DNA from: JBBQUP01 sp038212305
Lineage (GTDB): Bacteria; Bacteroidota; Bacteroidia; Bacteroidales; Marinilabiliaceae
Reading direction: 5' to 3'
DNA length: 13,057 bases
NCBI GenBank assembly: GCA_038212305.1
Contig: JBBQUP010000093.1
Coordinates: forward strand, 1-13,057
Under the pieces are notes generated by a model. The model did not search any database. It was not told the origin of the DNA and worked only from the letters and a program-made list of their open reading frames with translations. Made by a program: the position numbers and the translations under genes. Within the stretch, counting starts at the first letter, position 1. Every line of letters starts with the position of its first letter. Shown here piece by piece: positions 7,179-13,057 of the stretch.

Positions 7179-8564
7179 CTATTGCCGCAATGATTCCACT
7201 GGATCTTGCTCCGCAGCTCGCTTGGCCGGAATGTATCCAAAGATAATACCCACTGCCACCGATACTCCAAAGGCTATAAACACCGAAAAAACAGACACAA
7301 TGGTGGTTATATCGGCAAATAGCTGAATGAGATAAGCTAATAACACACCCAGCGCAATCCCTAAAAAGCCACCTGACAGACTAATTAAAGTTGATTCGGC
7401 TAAAAACTGTACCACAATGTCTTTTCGTGAAGCACCAATGGCTTGGCGAGTACCAATTTCTCGAATACGCTCCCACACCGATGCCAACATAATATTCATA
7501 ATACCAATACCACCAACAATTAATGAGATACTGGCAATGGCACCTAAAACCAAGTTGAATATATCGTTGGTTTTTTGTTGCTGCTTAAGCAATAACTCAG
7601 GCACAGTCACCTCGAAATCAGCTGATTCGCGATGCCTACGAAGCAGTAATCGGTGAATAACATCGGCTGTTTGAGCCAATTGTTCAGGCTGATGAACCTG
7701 TACAATAATCTTATCCAACTGCTGTCCTCTTTTTTCGGTTACAACGTCAGCGGTTTGAGTTTGAGCACCTCCGCTCATAAAACGTTGTCCACCAGCAACC
7801 ATTTGCTCGAGTAAGTTTGGATTAATCTTACCCCTATCGATATACCTTATAAGCATGGTTTTAATGGGGACAAACACATTTAAATCGTTACCTAACGATC
7901 GCTTATCGTTCGATGATTTTACTTTTATATCGTTTTTGGCAACTACCCCAATAACCTGTAGCCAATTTTCGCCACATTTAATGTATTCGCCAATGGGATT
8001 GGATTGGTTAAAAAACTTTTCGCGCACGCCACTGCCAATGATACAAACCGGTAAACCAGATTGATTTTGATTTTCGGAGAAGTATTTACCTTCGGACAAA
8101 TTAACATTCAACAGGCCAAAATACTCACTGCCAACACCGTTTAAATCAATCAATTGACTTCGTCCATGCTGAATTGCATAATACTTCTGAGTTATAACAG
8201 GGGAAACACTACTAACAGTTGGGAGCACTTCTTTAATAGCTTCGGCATCCAATAAAGTTAGTCCGGGGGAGAATTTTTTTGTCTCTTTTTTCAAATCAGA
8301 CCCTGCCGTTTCAGGATTTTCTTGTTTCGAATCCATCGAAATGGGCGTAATCATGATGTTGTTAACACCAACCAGTTTTATCTGATCCATCACTTCTTGT
8401 CGAGCTCCGCGACCAATGGCTAACATACTAATAACAGCAGCCACACCAAACATGATACCTAAACCAGTTAAAGCTGCTTTCACTTTATTTGCTAAAATTG
8501 CTTCGAAAGCAATAATTACATCGTGAACATATCGTCGATAATAATTAATGATTTTTTTTATCAT
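7179..8564 (-). CDS. MacB/FtsX-type ABC transporter permease
   Basis: The 461-residue inner-membrane protein has the MacB-type four-helix layout. TM1 is at about 29-51 inside ALTGLGIMFGVAAVISMLAI. A large periplasmic MacB_PCD-like domain spans about 52-330. TM2 at 334-360 is followed by the cytoplasmic coupling motif WERIREIGTRQAIGASRKDI (364-383). TM3 at 388-417 and TM4 at 424-446 precede PAKRAAEQDPVESLR at the end. MacB-type pumps use ATP to move substrates from the periplasm through TolC, coupled by an adaptor. There is no nucleotide-binding domain in this chain, no Walker motif, and no ATPase gene next to it. The start overlaps the stop of adaptor A by four bases (ATGA), which implies translational coupling. 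A Gly/Gln-rich stretch at 254-282 sits in the periplasmic domain. Confidence 0.93.
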   Translation of the reverse strand: MIKKIINYYRRYVHDVIIAFEAILANKVKAALTGLGIMFGVAAVISMLAIGRGARQEVMDQIKLVGVNNIMITPISMDSKQENPETAGSDLKKETKKFSPGLTLLDAEAIKEVLPTVSSVSPVITQKYYAIQHGRSQLIDLNGVGSEYFGLLNVNLSEGKYFSENQNQSGLPVCIIGSGVREKFFNQSNPIGEYIKCGENWLQVIGVVAKNDIKVKSSNDKRSLGNDLNVFVPIKTMLIRYIDRGKINPNLLEQMVAGGQRFMSGGAQTQTADVVTEKRGQQLDKIIVQVHQPEQLAQTADVIHRLLLRRHRESADFEVTVPELLLKQQQKTNDIFNLVLGAIASISLIVGGIGIMNIMLASVWERIREIGTRQAIGASRKDIVVQFLAESTLISLSGGFLGIALGVLLAYLIQLFADITTIVSVFSVFIAFGVSVAVGIIFGYIPAKRAAEQDPVESLRQ

Positions 8565-9823
8565 AACGATGCCGTTGAATCTTGAGGTGAAACATTAGTC
8601 GGCGTTTCCCAATTTTCAGGTTTCAAAAGCGAAACTTCGTCGTTTTTCTTTAAACCAGTTATCACCACAAAATTTTCGTTCTCCTCACCGATTGTTATTT
8701 TAGTTTCAAGTAATTTACGGCCATTTACCAACATCACATAGTTTGATGAATCGCGCTTAAATAAAGCTTCGCGAGGCAAAAACAATGCATTTTCAATCAC
8801 ATCAATTAAAATTTCATTACTGGTAGTCATTGCGGGTTTTAAATCCGGATCGGTACTTTTTAACTTAACCACCACTTCAAATACTTTAGAGTCGCTTCCA
8901 GGCAATACCTGTCCAATATTAGCAACCTGTATAATCTCGCCATCAAAACTTTTATTTGGAAAAGCATCGATACCAACTTTTACCAATAATCCTTTTTTTA
9001 GCTTGGCAATATCAACCTCGTTTACATAGGTTTTCGACACCATCGAATTTAAGTCGGGCAACAATGCTATTTGAGGCGACCAAGGACTAACCGATGTACC
9101 CACTTTAATTTTATTTCCCGTACGGTCGGTCGCATAAATAACCATCCCTGGCTGAGGAGCACGAATAACCAATGATTCGAATAGTTTCTCAATATCGCTC
9201 ACCGTATTGTCTTGCTTTTCAACATCATCCAAAGCACGTTGAACCTTAAATTCATCCTGCCGTTTTTTGAGCTTGTAATTTTTAACATCCTGCTCATAAC
9301 CTCGTTTTGAACGCTCTAAATCAAGCGTAACTTGGCGAACAACTGCGGGAGATTCATATTTCGATTGGCTCAAAACCAATTCTTTCTCCTCCATGGTTAC
9401 TTTACCATTTAATAAGCCATCTCGCAAATTCGATAGATTTATATTCGTGTCGAGTTTAACGTCCTCGAGGCTTCGTAAACTTTTTTCAAGCTGATCGCGA
9501 GCATTCTGTAATAAACTTTCAACTGCACTTTGATCTAAGGATGCGACAATACCACCCGAATCCACAACGGTTCCCTCTTCGATCAACTGTGTAATTTTAA
9601 TTTCATAAATGCCAACTCTTCGACCCGATAAGGCCGATGGAACATCAATAGATACAGATTTTTCGGCTTGAAGTTGACCGGTAGACATAATCACTGATCG
9701 AAAACTGCCCGATTTAACTTTTACAAAGAAGGAGTTATCCAATTTGGGATTGATTTTTCCCCAAAACGAAAGTGCTAATATGATGATTAACACACCTAAA
9801 ACTCCCCATATCCATTTTTTCAT
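8561..9823 (-). CDS. periplasmic adaptor (HlyD/MacA-like), adaptor A
   Basis: This is the first gene of the efflux operon. Its 420 residues have a membrane anchor at about 4-22 and lipoyl halves near 72-97 (IKITQLIEEGTVVDSGGIVA) and 219-242 (RAPQPGMVIYATDRTGNKIK). A helical hairpin of about 100 residues lies between them. The beta-barrel starts at LPDLNSMVSKTYVNEVDI (255-272), and a C-terminal domain ends in a Ser/Thr/Pro-rich tail. It would clamp the MacB-like permease to the TolC-like channel. Its stop overlaps the permease start, so A and permease form the core pair. Upstream are 157 bases with the glmM terminator, a small dyad and no fully convincing promoter. Confidence 0.92.
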   Translation of the reverse strand: MKKWIWGVLGVLIIILALSFWGKINPKLDNSFFVKVKSGSFRSVIMSTGQLQAEKSVSIDVPSALSGRRVGIYEIKITQLIEEGTVVDSGGIVASLDQSAVESLLQNARDQLEKSLRSLEDVKLDTNINLSNLRDGLLNGKVTMEEKELVLSQSKYESPAVVRQVTLDLERSKRGYEQDVKNYKLKKRQDEFKVQRALDDVEKQDNTVSDIEKLFESLVIRAPQPGMVIYATDRTGNKIKVGTSVSPWSPQIALLPDLNSMVSKTYVNEVDIAKLKKGLLVKVGIDAFPNKSFDGEIIQVANIGQVLPGSDSKVFEVVVKLKSTDPDLKPAMTTSNEILIDVIENALFLPREALFKRDSSNYVMLVNGRKLLETKITIGEENENFVVITGLKKNDEVSLLKPENWETPTNVSPQDSTASL

Positions 9824-9864
9824 AGACGTTTTAATTAGTATAAAGACACAAGACTGATTTACAG

Positions 9865-9878
9865 GACTTATCTAAGTC
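9865..9878. promoter_or_regulatory. small dyad upstream of the efflux operon, possible operator
   Basis: GACTTA-TC-TAAGTC is a perfect six-base inverted repeat with a two-base centre, 41 bases before the adaptor A start codon. A second overlapping inverted repeat, ATCTAA with TTAGAT, uses part of the same bases and extends to about 9890. The position fits a regulator site or a hairpin in the leader. The short arms in AT-rich DNA make chance plausible. Confidence 0.25.
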
Positions 9879-9923
9879 GTTTGTTTAGATGTCAAAAAAA
9901 ACAAACTCCTTCGCAAATTAATC

Positions 9924-9956
9924 AAAAAAATATCCTTCCAGATAAATCCAAAAGGA
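9924..9956 (-). terminator. intrinsic terminator of glmM
   Basis: On the minus strand the arm TCCTTTTGGAT (9946-9956) pairs with ATCTGGAAGGA (9933-9943) over ten to eleven positions, three of them G-U, with a tiny T-rich loop. TATTTTTTT follows at once (9924-9932 on plus). It begins 24 bases past the glmM stop. This separates glmM from the efflux operon that lies downstream on the same strand. Confidence 0.7.
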
Positions 9957-9980
9957 GATTTTAATTTTATCAATGATTGT

Positions 9981-11366
9981 CTATAGTAAAGATTTAATTT
10001 TATCAATCATATCTTTTGCCAATTGATTAGCTTTTTCAGGTGATAACGCTTCAGAATAAATACGAATAATTGGTTCGGTATTTGATTTACGCAAATGAAC
10101 CCACCCTTCTTTAAAGTCGATTTTCACACCATCAATATCAGTAATCTCTTCCGACTGATACATTTCAAATATTTTTTTCAACAACGAGTCAACATCAATG
10201 CCATCGCTTAATTCAATTTTATTCTTCGACATGTAATACTTAGGATAAGTTGCCCGAAGTTGACTACATGAGAGATTCGATTTAGCTAAATGACTTAAAA
10301 ACAGACCAATGCCAACCAACGAATCACGTCCATAATGCGAAGCTGGATAGATAATTCCACCATTTCCCTCACCGCCAATTACAGCTTGATTGGCTTTCAT
10401 GGCGCTCACCACATTTACTTCACCCACAGCACTGGCGTTGTAAGTACCACTTAATTTAGCCGTCACATCGCGCAAAGCACGCGACGAGGATAAGTTCGAA
10501 ACCGTATTTCCGGGAGTATGACGCAGTACATAATCGGCGCAAGCAACCAACGTGTATTCCTCGCCAAACATCGATCCATCTTCGTTAATAATGGCCAATC
10601 GATCCACATCAGGATCAACCACAAAACCCAAATTTGCTTTTTTGCTTTTAACTAAAGCCGAAATTTCGGTTAAGTGCTCGGGTAGCGGTTCGGGATTATG
10701 CGGAAACTGGCCATTGGGTGTGGTGTAAAGTTCGATAACATTATTTACACCTAACGCTTTTAATAATTGAGGTATTACAATGCCTCCCACCGAATTCACA
10801 CAATCGATAGCTACCGTAAAATTGGCAGCCTTAATGGCATCGCAATCCACCAAATCGAGCGATAAAACATGATCGATGTGAAACTGATCGTAGCTATTGT
10901 CATCAGTGACTTTACCTAGCTCATCCACATCGGCATAAACAAAATCGTCACTATCAGCCAACTTTAAGATCTTCTCACCTTCAATAGCCGATAAAAACTC
11001 ACCTTTACTATTTAAAAGTTTAAGTGCGTTCCATTGTTTTGGATTATGACTAGCTGTTAAAATAATGCCTCCTTGAGCGTTCTCGTTTACAACAGCAATT
11101 TCGGTAGTTGGAGTAGTTGCCAAACCAATATTCACCACATCAATGCCTAAACCTTGCAAAGTGCCAATTACAATTCGGTTAACCATATCGCCCGATATAC
11201 GGGCATCGCGACCAACCACTACTTTTATGCGTGAGTTTGGAAACTGCTGCTTTGCCCACATGCCATAAGCAGTTGAGAACTTCACCAAGTCAACCGGACT
11301 AAGTCCGTCACCTGGTTTACCACCAATAGTGCCACGTATCCCTGAAATAGATTTTATAAGTGTCAT
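9981..11366 (-). CDS. glmM: phosphoglucosamine mutase
   Basis: This alpha-D-phosphohexomutase is most likely GlmM, converting glucosamine-6-phosphate to glucosamine-1-phosphate for UDP-GlcNAc, peptidoglycan and LPS. It has 461 residues and all four domains. SGIRGTIGG is at the N-terminus, the phosphoserine loop TASHNP is at 104-109 (Ser106), and the metal loop DPDVDRLA is at 251-258. The sugar loop GGEGNGGIIYP starts at 331, and the phosphate-binding loop RKSNTEPIIRIYSEA at 426. The sugar loop GEGNGG differs from the GEQSGH of proteobacterial GlmM. I recall it as usual for the Bacteroidota enzymes annotated as GlmM, but phosphomannomutase activity cannot be excluded. It is divergent from rluB and has its own terminator. 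Confidence 0.88.
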   Translation of the reverse strand: MTLIKSISGIRGTIGGKPGDGLSPVDLVKFSTAYGMWAKQQFPNSRIKVVVGRDARISGDMVNRIVIGTLQGLGIDVVNIGLATTPTTEIAVVNENAQGGIILTASHNPKQWNALKLLNSKGEFLSAIEGEKILKLADSDDFVYADVDELGKVTDDNSYDQFHIDHVLSLDLVDCDAIKAANFTVAIDCVNSVGGIVIPQLLKALGVNNVIELYTTPNGQFPHNPEPLPEHLTEISALVKSKKANLGFVVDPDVDRLAIINEDGSMFGEEYTLVACADYVLRHTPGNTVSNLSSSRALRDVTAKLSGTYNASAVGEVNVVSAMKANQAVIGGEGNGGIIYPASHYGRDSLVGIGLFLSHLAKSNLSCSQLRATYPKYYMSKNKIELSDGIDVDSLLKKIFEMYQSEEITDIDGVKIDFKEGWVHLRKSNTEPIIRIYSEALSPEKANQLAKDMIDKIKSLL

Positions 11367-11402
11367 TTCGTTTATAGTTTTTCTGAAAATGAATTTTAGA
11401 GA

Positions 11403-11411
11403 TGCAAATTA
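11403..11411 (-). promoter_or_regulatory. possible -7 box of glmM
   Basis: On the minus strand TAATTTGCA lies 36 bases before the glmM ATG. It resembles TAnnTTTG followed by CA but is one base shorter between TA and TTTG. No matching TTTG lies 19-21 bases upstream, so this is only the best candidate in the divergent 198-base gap. Confidence 0.3.
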
Positions 11412-11445
11412 AACAAAAACCAATAATAAATCGGTTGTTTTTCCG

Positions 11446-11454
11446 CATCTTTGC
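11446..11454 (+). promoter_or_regulatory. probable -7 box of rluB
   Basis: CATCTTTGC on the plus strand differs from TAnnTTTGC by one base. It would place the transcription start near 11459-11461, exactly where the 93-base repeat begins. No good -33 box is seen at the usual distance. The resulting leader would be about 105 bases. Confidence 0.4.
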
Positions 11455-11458
11455 AAAT

Positions 11459-11551
11459 TAAGGTCTAAGACCTATTTATTGTTTTTTGTTTAAGCTGTTT
11501 ATGAATTAATTAGCTAAATAAAACACGTCATTATTTCCAGCGAAGTACTTA
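11459..11551 (+). repeat. 93-base direct repeat, leader copy (upstream of rluB)
   Basis: This stretch matches 12453-12545 at about 75 of 93 positions with no gap. It opens with AGGTCTAAGACCT (11461-11473), a five-base-pair stem with a TAA loop, followed by a T-rich run. It ends in AAGTACTTA, 13 bases before the rluB start codon. It therefore makes up nearly all of the predicted 5' leader. Confidence 0.85.
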
Positions 11552-11564
11552 CATAAAAGGCATC

Positions 11565-12455
11565 ATGATAGAAAGATTTAACAAAGGTAACGGCAAGATA
11601 ATTAAAACATCGGCACGCGATAGGAACGAGAAACCATCCGACAAACGAGATGAACAACCATCCGACACTCCAAAGAAAGTAATTCAATATACCAAGGCAG
11701 CTCCCAAATACGAGAACACCATGCCTTCGGAGAAAAGTGACAATGGCATTCGCTTAAACCGATACATTGCCAATGCTGGAATTTGTAGTCGCCGCGAAGC
11801 CGATAAACACATCGAGGCTGGCGAGATAACTGTTAACGGAAAAATCGTTACGGAAATGGGAACTTTGGTTTCGAAATTCGATGATGTACAATATCTTGGC
11901 AAAAAATTATCCATCGAACAACTGGTTTATGTTTTACTAAACAAACCAAAAGATACCGTGACCACACTTAAAGACCCCAATGCCGAAAGAACCGTAATGG
12001 ATTTAGTTGCCAATGCGTGCGATGAGCGTATTTATCCGGTGGGTCGTTTAGATAAAAACACAACCGGCGTGTTACTTTTAACCAACGATGGCGATTTAAC
12101 CAAAAAGTTAACTCATCCAAAATTCAACGTAAAGAAAATATATCACGCCTTTTTAGATAAAAATGTAACCAAAGACCATTTACAACAAATTTACGAAGGT
12201 GTTGAACTGGAGGATGGCGCTATTAAAGCCGATGAGATTAGTTACGTGGACGATAATAAAGATCAAGTAGGCATTGAAATTCACTCGGGAAAAAACCGCA
12301 TTGTGCGTCGTATTTTCGAACACTTTGGCTACCGAGTTGAAAAGCTCGACCGGGTGTACTTTGCCGGATTAACAAAAAAACACCTTCCCCGCGGAAAATG
12401 GCGCTATTTAGATGAGAAAGAGATTAAATACTTAAAAGCAGGAATGCTTAAATAA
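11565..12455 (+). CDS. rluB: 23S rRNA pseudouridine synthase, RluB/RsuA family
   Basis: The enzyme isomerises a uridine in rRNA to pseudouridine; E. coli RluB acts on 23S U2605. The 296 residues start with about 60 charged, probably disordered residues rich in Lys, Asp and Ser. An RNA-binding S4 domain follows (about 61-107, IRLNRYIANAGICSRREADK). The catalytic domain holds the RsuA-family signature GRLDKNTTGVLLLTNDGDL (160-178, catalytic Asp163), then LTHPKFNVKKIYHAFL and GKNRIVRRIFEHFGYRV (242-258). Length and the S4-plus-catalytic order fit the family. RluB is preferred to RsuA or RluE/F by overall resemblance only. The ATG follows AAAGGCATC, not a strong Shine-Dalgarno. The gene is flanked on both sides by the 93-base direct repeats and ends in a good terminator. 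Confidence 0.88.
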   Translation: MIERFNKGNGKIIKTSARDRNEKPSDKRDEQPSDTPKKVIQYTKAAPKYENTMPSEKSDNGIRLNRYIANAGICSRREADKHIEAGEITVNGKIVTEMGTLVSKFDDVQYLGKKLSIEQLVYVLLNKPKDTVTTLKDPNAERTVMDLVANACDERIYPVGRLDKNTTGVLLLTNDGDLTKKLTHPKFNVKKIYHAFLDKNVTKDHLQQIYEGVELEDGAIKADEISYVDDNKDQVGIEIHSGKNRIVRRIFEHFGYRVEKLDRVYFAGLTKKHLPRGKWRYLDEKEIKYLKAGMLK

Positions 12456-12545
12456 GGTCTAAGACTTATTTATTGTTTTTCGGAAGCGCTGTATATCAGT
12501 TAATTAACTACATATAACACAACATTATTTACAACAAAGTACTTA
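12453..12545 (+). repeat. 93-base direct repeat, trailer copy (downstream of rluB)
   Basis: This copy begins on the rluB stop codon (TAA, 12453-12455) and runs to just before the terminator stem. The opening AAGGTCTAAGACTTA keeps the leader copy's hairpin, because the C-to-T change turns one G-C pair into G-U. Conserved blocks are the first 27 bases or so (one mismatch), TTAATTA, AACAC, CATTATTT and AAGTACTTA. Confidence 0.85.
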
Positions 12546-12551
12546 GATATT

Positions 12552-12579
12552 AAAGAGGGATTTGCGTCCCTCTTTTTTT
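12552..12579 (+). terminator. intrinsic terminator of rluB
   Basis: AAAGAGGGA (12552-12560) pairs perfectly with TCCCTCTTT (12567-12575) around the loop TTTGCG. An unbroken T-run follows to 12579. It sits about 97 bases past the rluB stop, after the trailer repeat. The stop codon of the convergent oxidoreductase remnant lies within the T-run, so the two transcripts end against each other. Confidence 0.85.
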
Positions 12580-12910
12580 AACTTAACTTTTCACCTAATT
12601 CCTCAACCGAGGCTAACCATTTCTCTCTTGAAGATAAGCAAGAGGATTTAACCGGGCTAAAAGAGGTTATTTTCACCGGCTTTACACCACAAAACTCTAA
12701 CACTGCTTTTTTCATGGCATTGTGTCCCGGACTGCGATAAACCAACCAATAATACCATTTTGGCGAATCCATTGTCACAATTAGTCGAGCACTTTTCCCC
12801 GTTAAAAGCTTATCCCAAAACACTGAATTTTCGCGGTATTTAAAGGTGAAATCTGGAAGAAAAACCCTGTCGATAAAACCTTTTAAAAGAGCAGGATAAG
12901 TACCCCCCCC
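12578..12910 (-). pseudogene. NAD(P)H oxidoreductase (flavodoxin_2 fold), C-terminal part, interrupted
   Basis: About 110 codons of the C-terminal half of an FMN-dependent NAD(P)H:quinone-oxidoreductase-like protein (KefF/NQO1 type, PF02525) are present. Recognisable blocks are YPALLKGFIDRVFLPDFTFK, LIVTMDSPKWYYWLVYRSPG, MKKAVLEFCGVKPVKIT and EKWLASVEELGEKLS. The family normally has WWGxYPALLKG or similar. Here the residues before TYP read GGG, because the DNA is a run of eight C (12903-12910). Beyond it the frame gives unrelated sequence and meets a stop at 12947-12949. The N-terminal half with the flavin-binding part is therefore missing. A GTG at 12821-12823 is not a credible start, since homology runs well upstream of it. 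Insertion of a mobile element at 12903-12910 best explains this; an assembly join is the alternative. Confidence 0.75.
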
Positions 12911-13057
12911 ATGTAGGATCAGACATCCAAGACCTATGCCTGATAATCAATATTTAACAGAACAATTGCCGTAAAGTAATAATCCTTACCTTAGCGGTCA
13001 TGGGACAACTATTACTACCAATATTTCCAAGCGATACCCGAATGATCACTCTGACAC
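12907..13057 (+). mobile_element. probable left part of an insertion sequence
   Basis: The sequence past the broken oxidoreductase has no relation to that gene. It opens near ATGTAGGATCAGACATCCAA and leads after about 90 non-coding bases to a possible transposase start at 13000. Because the other end is outside the window, I cannot show terminal inverted repeats or a target duplication. The exact boundary lies somewhere in the C-run, 12903-12910. The first 90 bases contain a weak ATCAG/CTGAT dyad and nothing else I can name. Confidence 0.45.
13000..13057 (+). CDS. N-terminal fragment of a putative transposase
   Basis: From ATG at 13000 the frame is open to the window edge and gives 19 residues, MGQLLLPIFPSDTRMITLT. 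The upstream in-frame stop is at 12955-12957. The LPIFPxxTRMI opening resembles, from memory, transposases common in Bacteroidota genomes, but 19 residues are too few to name an IS family. It could belong to the same kind of element as the tail at bases 1-117; the two pieces do not overlap, so this cannot be tested here. Confidence 0.42.
   Translation, partial: MGQLLLPIFPSDTRMITLT

Noticed and set aside
11459..11564. Riboswitch in the rluB leader.
   Set aside because: No known riboswitch core is recognisable, and the only stem is five pairs; the presence of a second copy after the gene does not fit a normal riboswitch.
11684..11914. A 76-codon minus-strand frame inside rluB.
   Set aside because: It lies antisense to the S4 domain of rluB, which has clear family motifs.
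12821..12823. GTG as start of a complete 81-residue oxidoreductase-like protein.
   Set aside because: Family sequence continues upstream of this codon without a break to about 12906, so the gene is a remnant, not a short complete gene.
11465..12937. AAGACCTAT shared by the rluB leader repeat and the right-hand insertion-like sequence (CCAAGACCTATGCC), suggesting the repeat is mobile.
   Set aside because: Only nine bases match and neighbouring bases differ; expected by chance in this composition.
118..12950. The sequence at 118-135 and the right-hand sequence at 12911-12950 as inverted ends of one element.
   Set aside because: When reverse-complemented, the two share only a short ACAT-like core; too weak to call a matched terminal repeat pair.

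Overview
This window looks like a piece of a Bacteroidota chromosome, probably Bacteroidales or a Marinilabiliales-like relative. The DNA is AT-rich. Two clear promoters follow the Bacteroidota pattern: a -7 box TAnnTTTG with a TTG/TTTA-type -33 element 19-20 bases upstream. The proteins are typical of the phylum: a head GIN-domain (DUF2807) lipoprotein, a GlmM with the GEGNGG sugar loop, and a MacB/HlyD/TolC efflux set. I ran no searches, so all family names come from reading the motifs.

Layout. Bases 1-117 hold the last 38 codons of a basic protein, probably a transposase tail. An AI-2E (PerM/YdiK) family membrane protein follows on the plus strand (187-1314). Five blocks on the minus strand come next. 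(1) A GIN-domain lipoprotein (1402-2172) has its own near-consensus promoter. (2) A membrane-anchored protein of unknown function (2296-2952) carries six Trp-Met repeats and a Ser-Asn tail encoded by a hexanucleotide repeat. (3) Malate dehydrogenase mdh (3181-4110) ends in a perfect 22-bp hairpin. (4) A four-gene efflux operon reads, from its 5' end, adaptor A (8561-9823), MacB/FtsX-type permease (7179-8564), TolC-like outer-membrane factor (5583-7109) and adaptor B (4294-5541). (5) glmM (9981-11366) has a good intrinsic terminator that separates it from the efflux operon. Divergent from glmM, on the plus strand, is an RluB-type 23S rRNA pseudouridine synthase (11565-12455).

The right end is broken. 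Convergent to rluB is the C-terminal part of a flavodoxin-fold NAD(P)H oxidoreductase. Its reading stops making family sense at a run of eight C at 12903-12910. Beyond that lies what looks like the start of an insertion sequence, with a possible transposase start at 13000. With a transposase-like tail at base 1, the segment may be bounded by mobile elements on both sides, or be a contig broken at repeats.

How the genes fit together. The four efflux genes form a plausible inner-to-outer-membrane pump, but no ABC ATPase is encoded with them. The GIN lipoprotein and the Trp-Met repeat protein are both envelope proteins on the same strand. mdh, glmM and rluB are housekeeping genes for central metabolism, UDP-GlcNAc supply and ribosome maturation.

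The most unexpected structure is a pair of 93-base direct repeats, about 81% identical without gaps, lying exactly in the 5' leader and the 3' trailer of rluB. I see no CRISPR array, tRNA, rRNA or recognisable riboswitch. No internal stretch above 300 bases lacks a gene.
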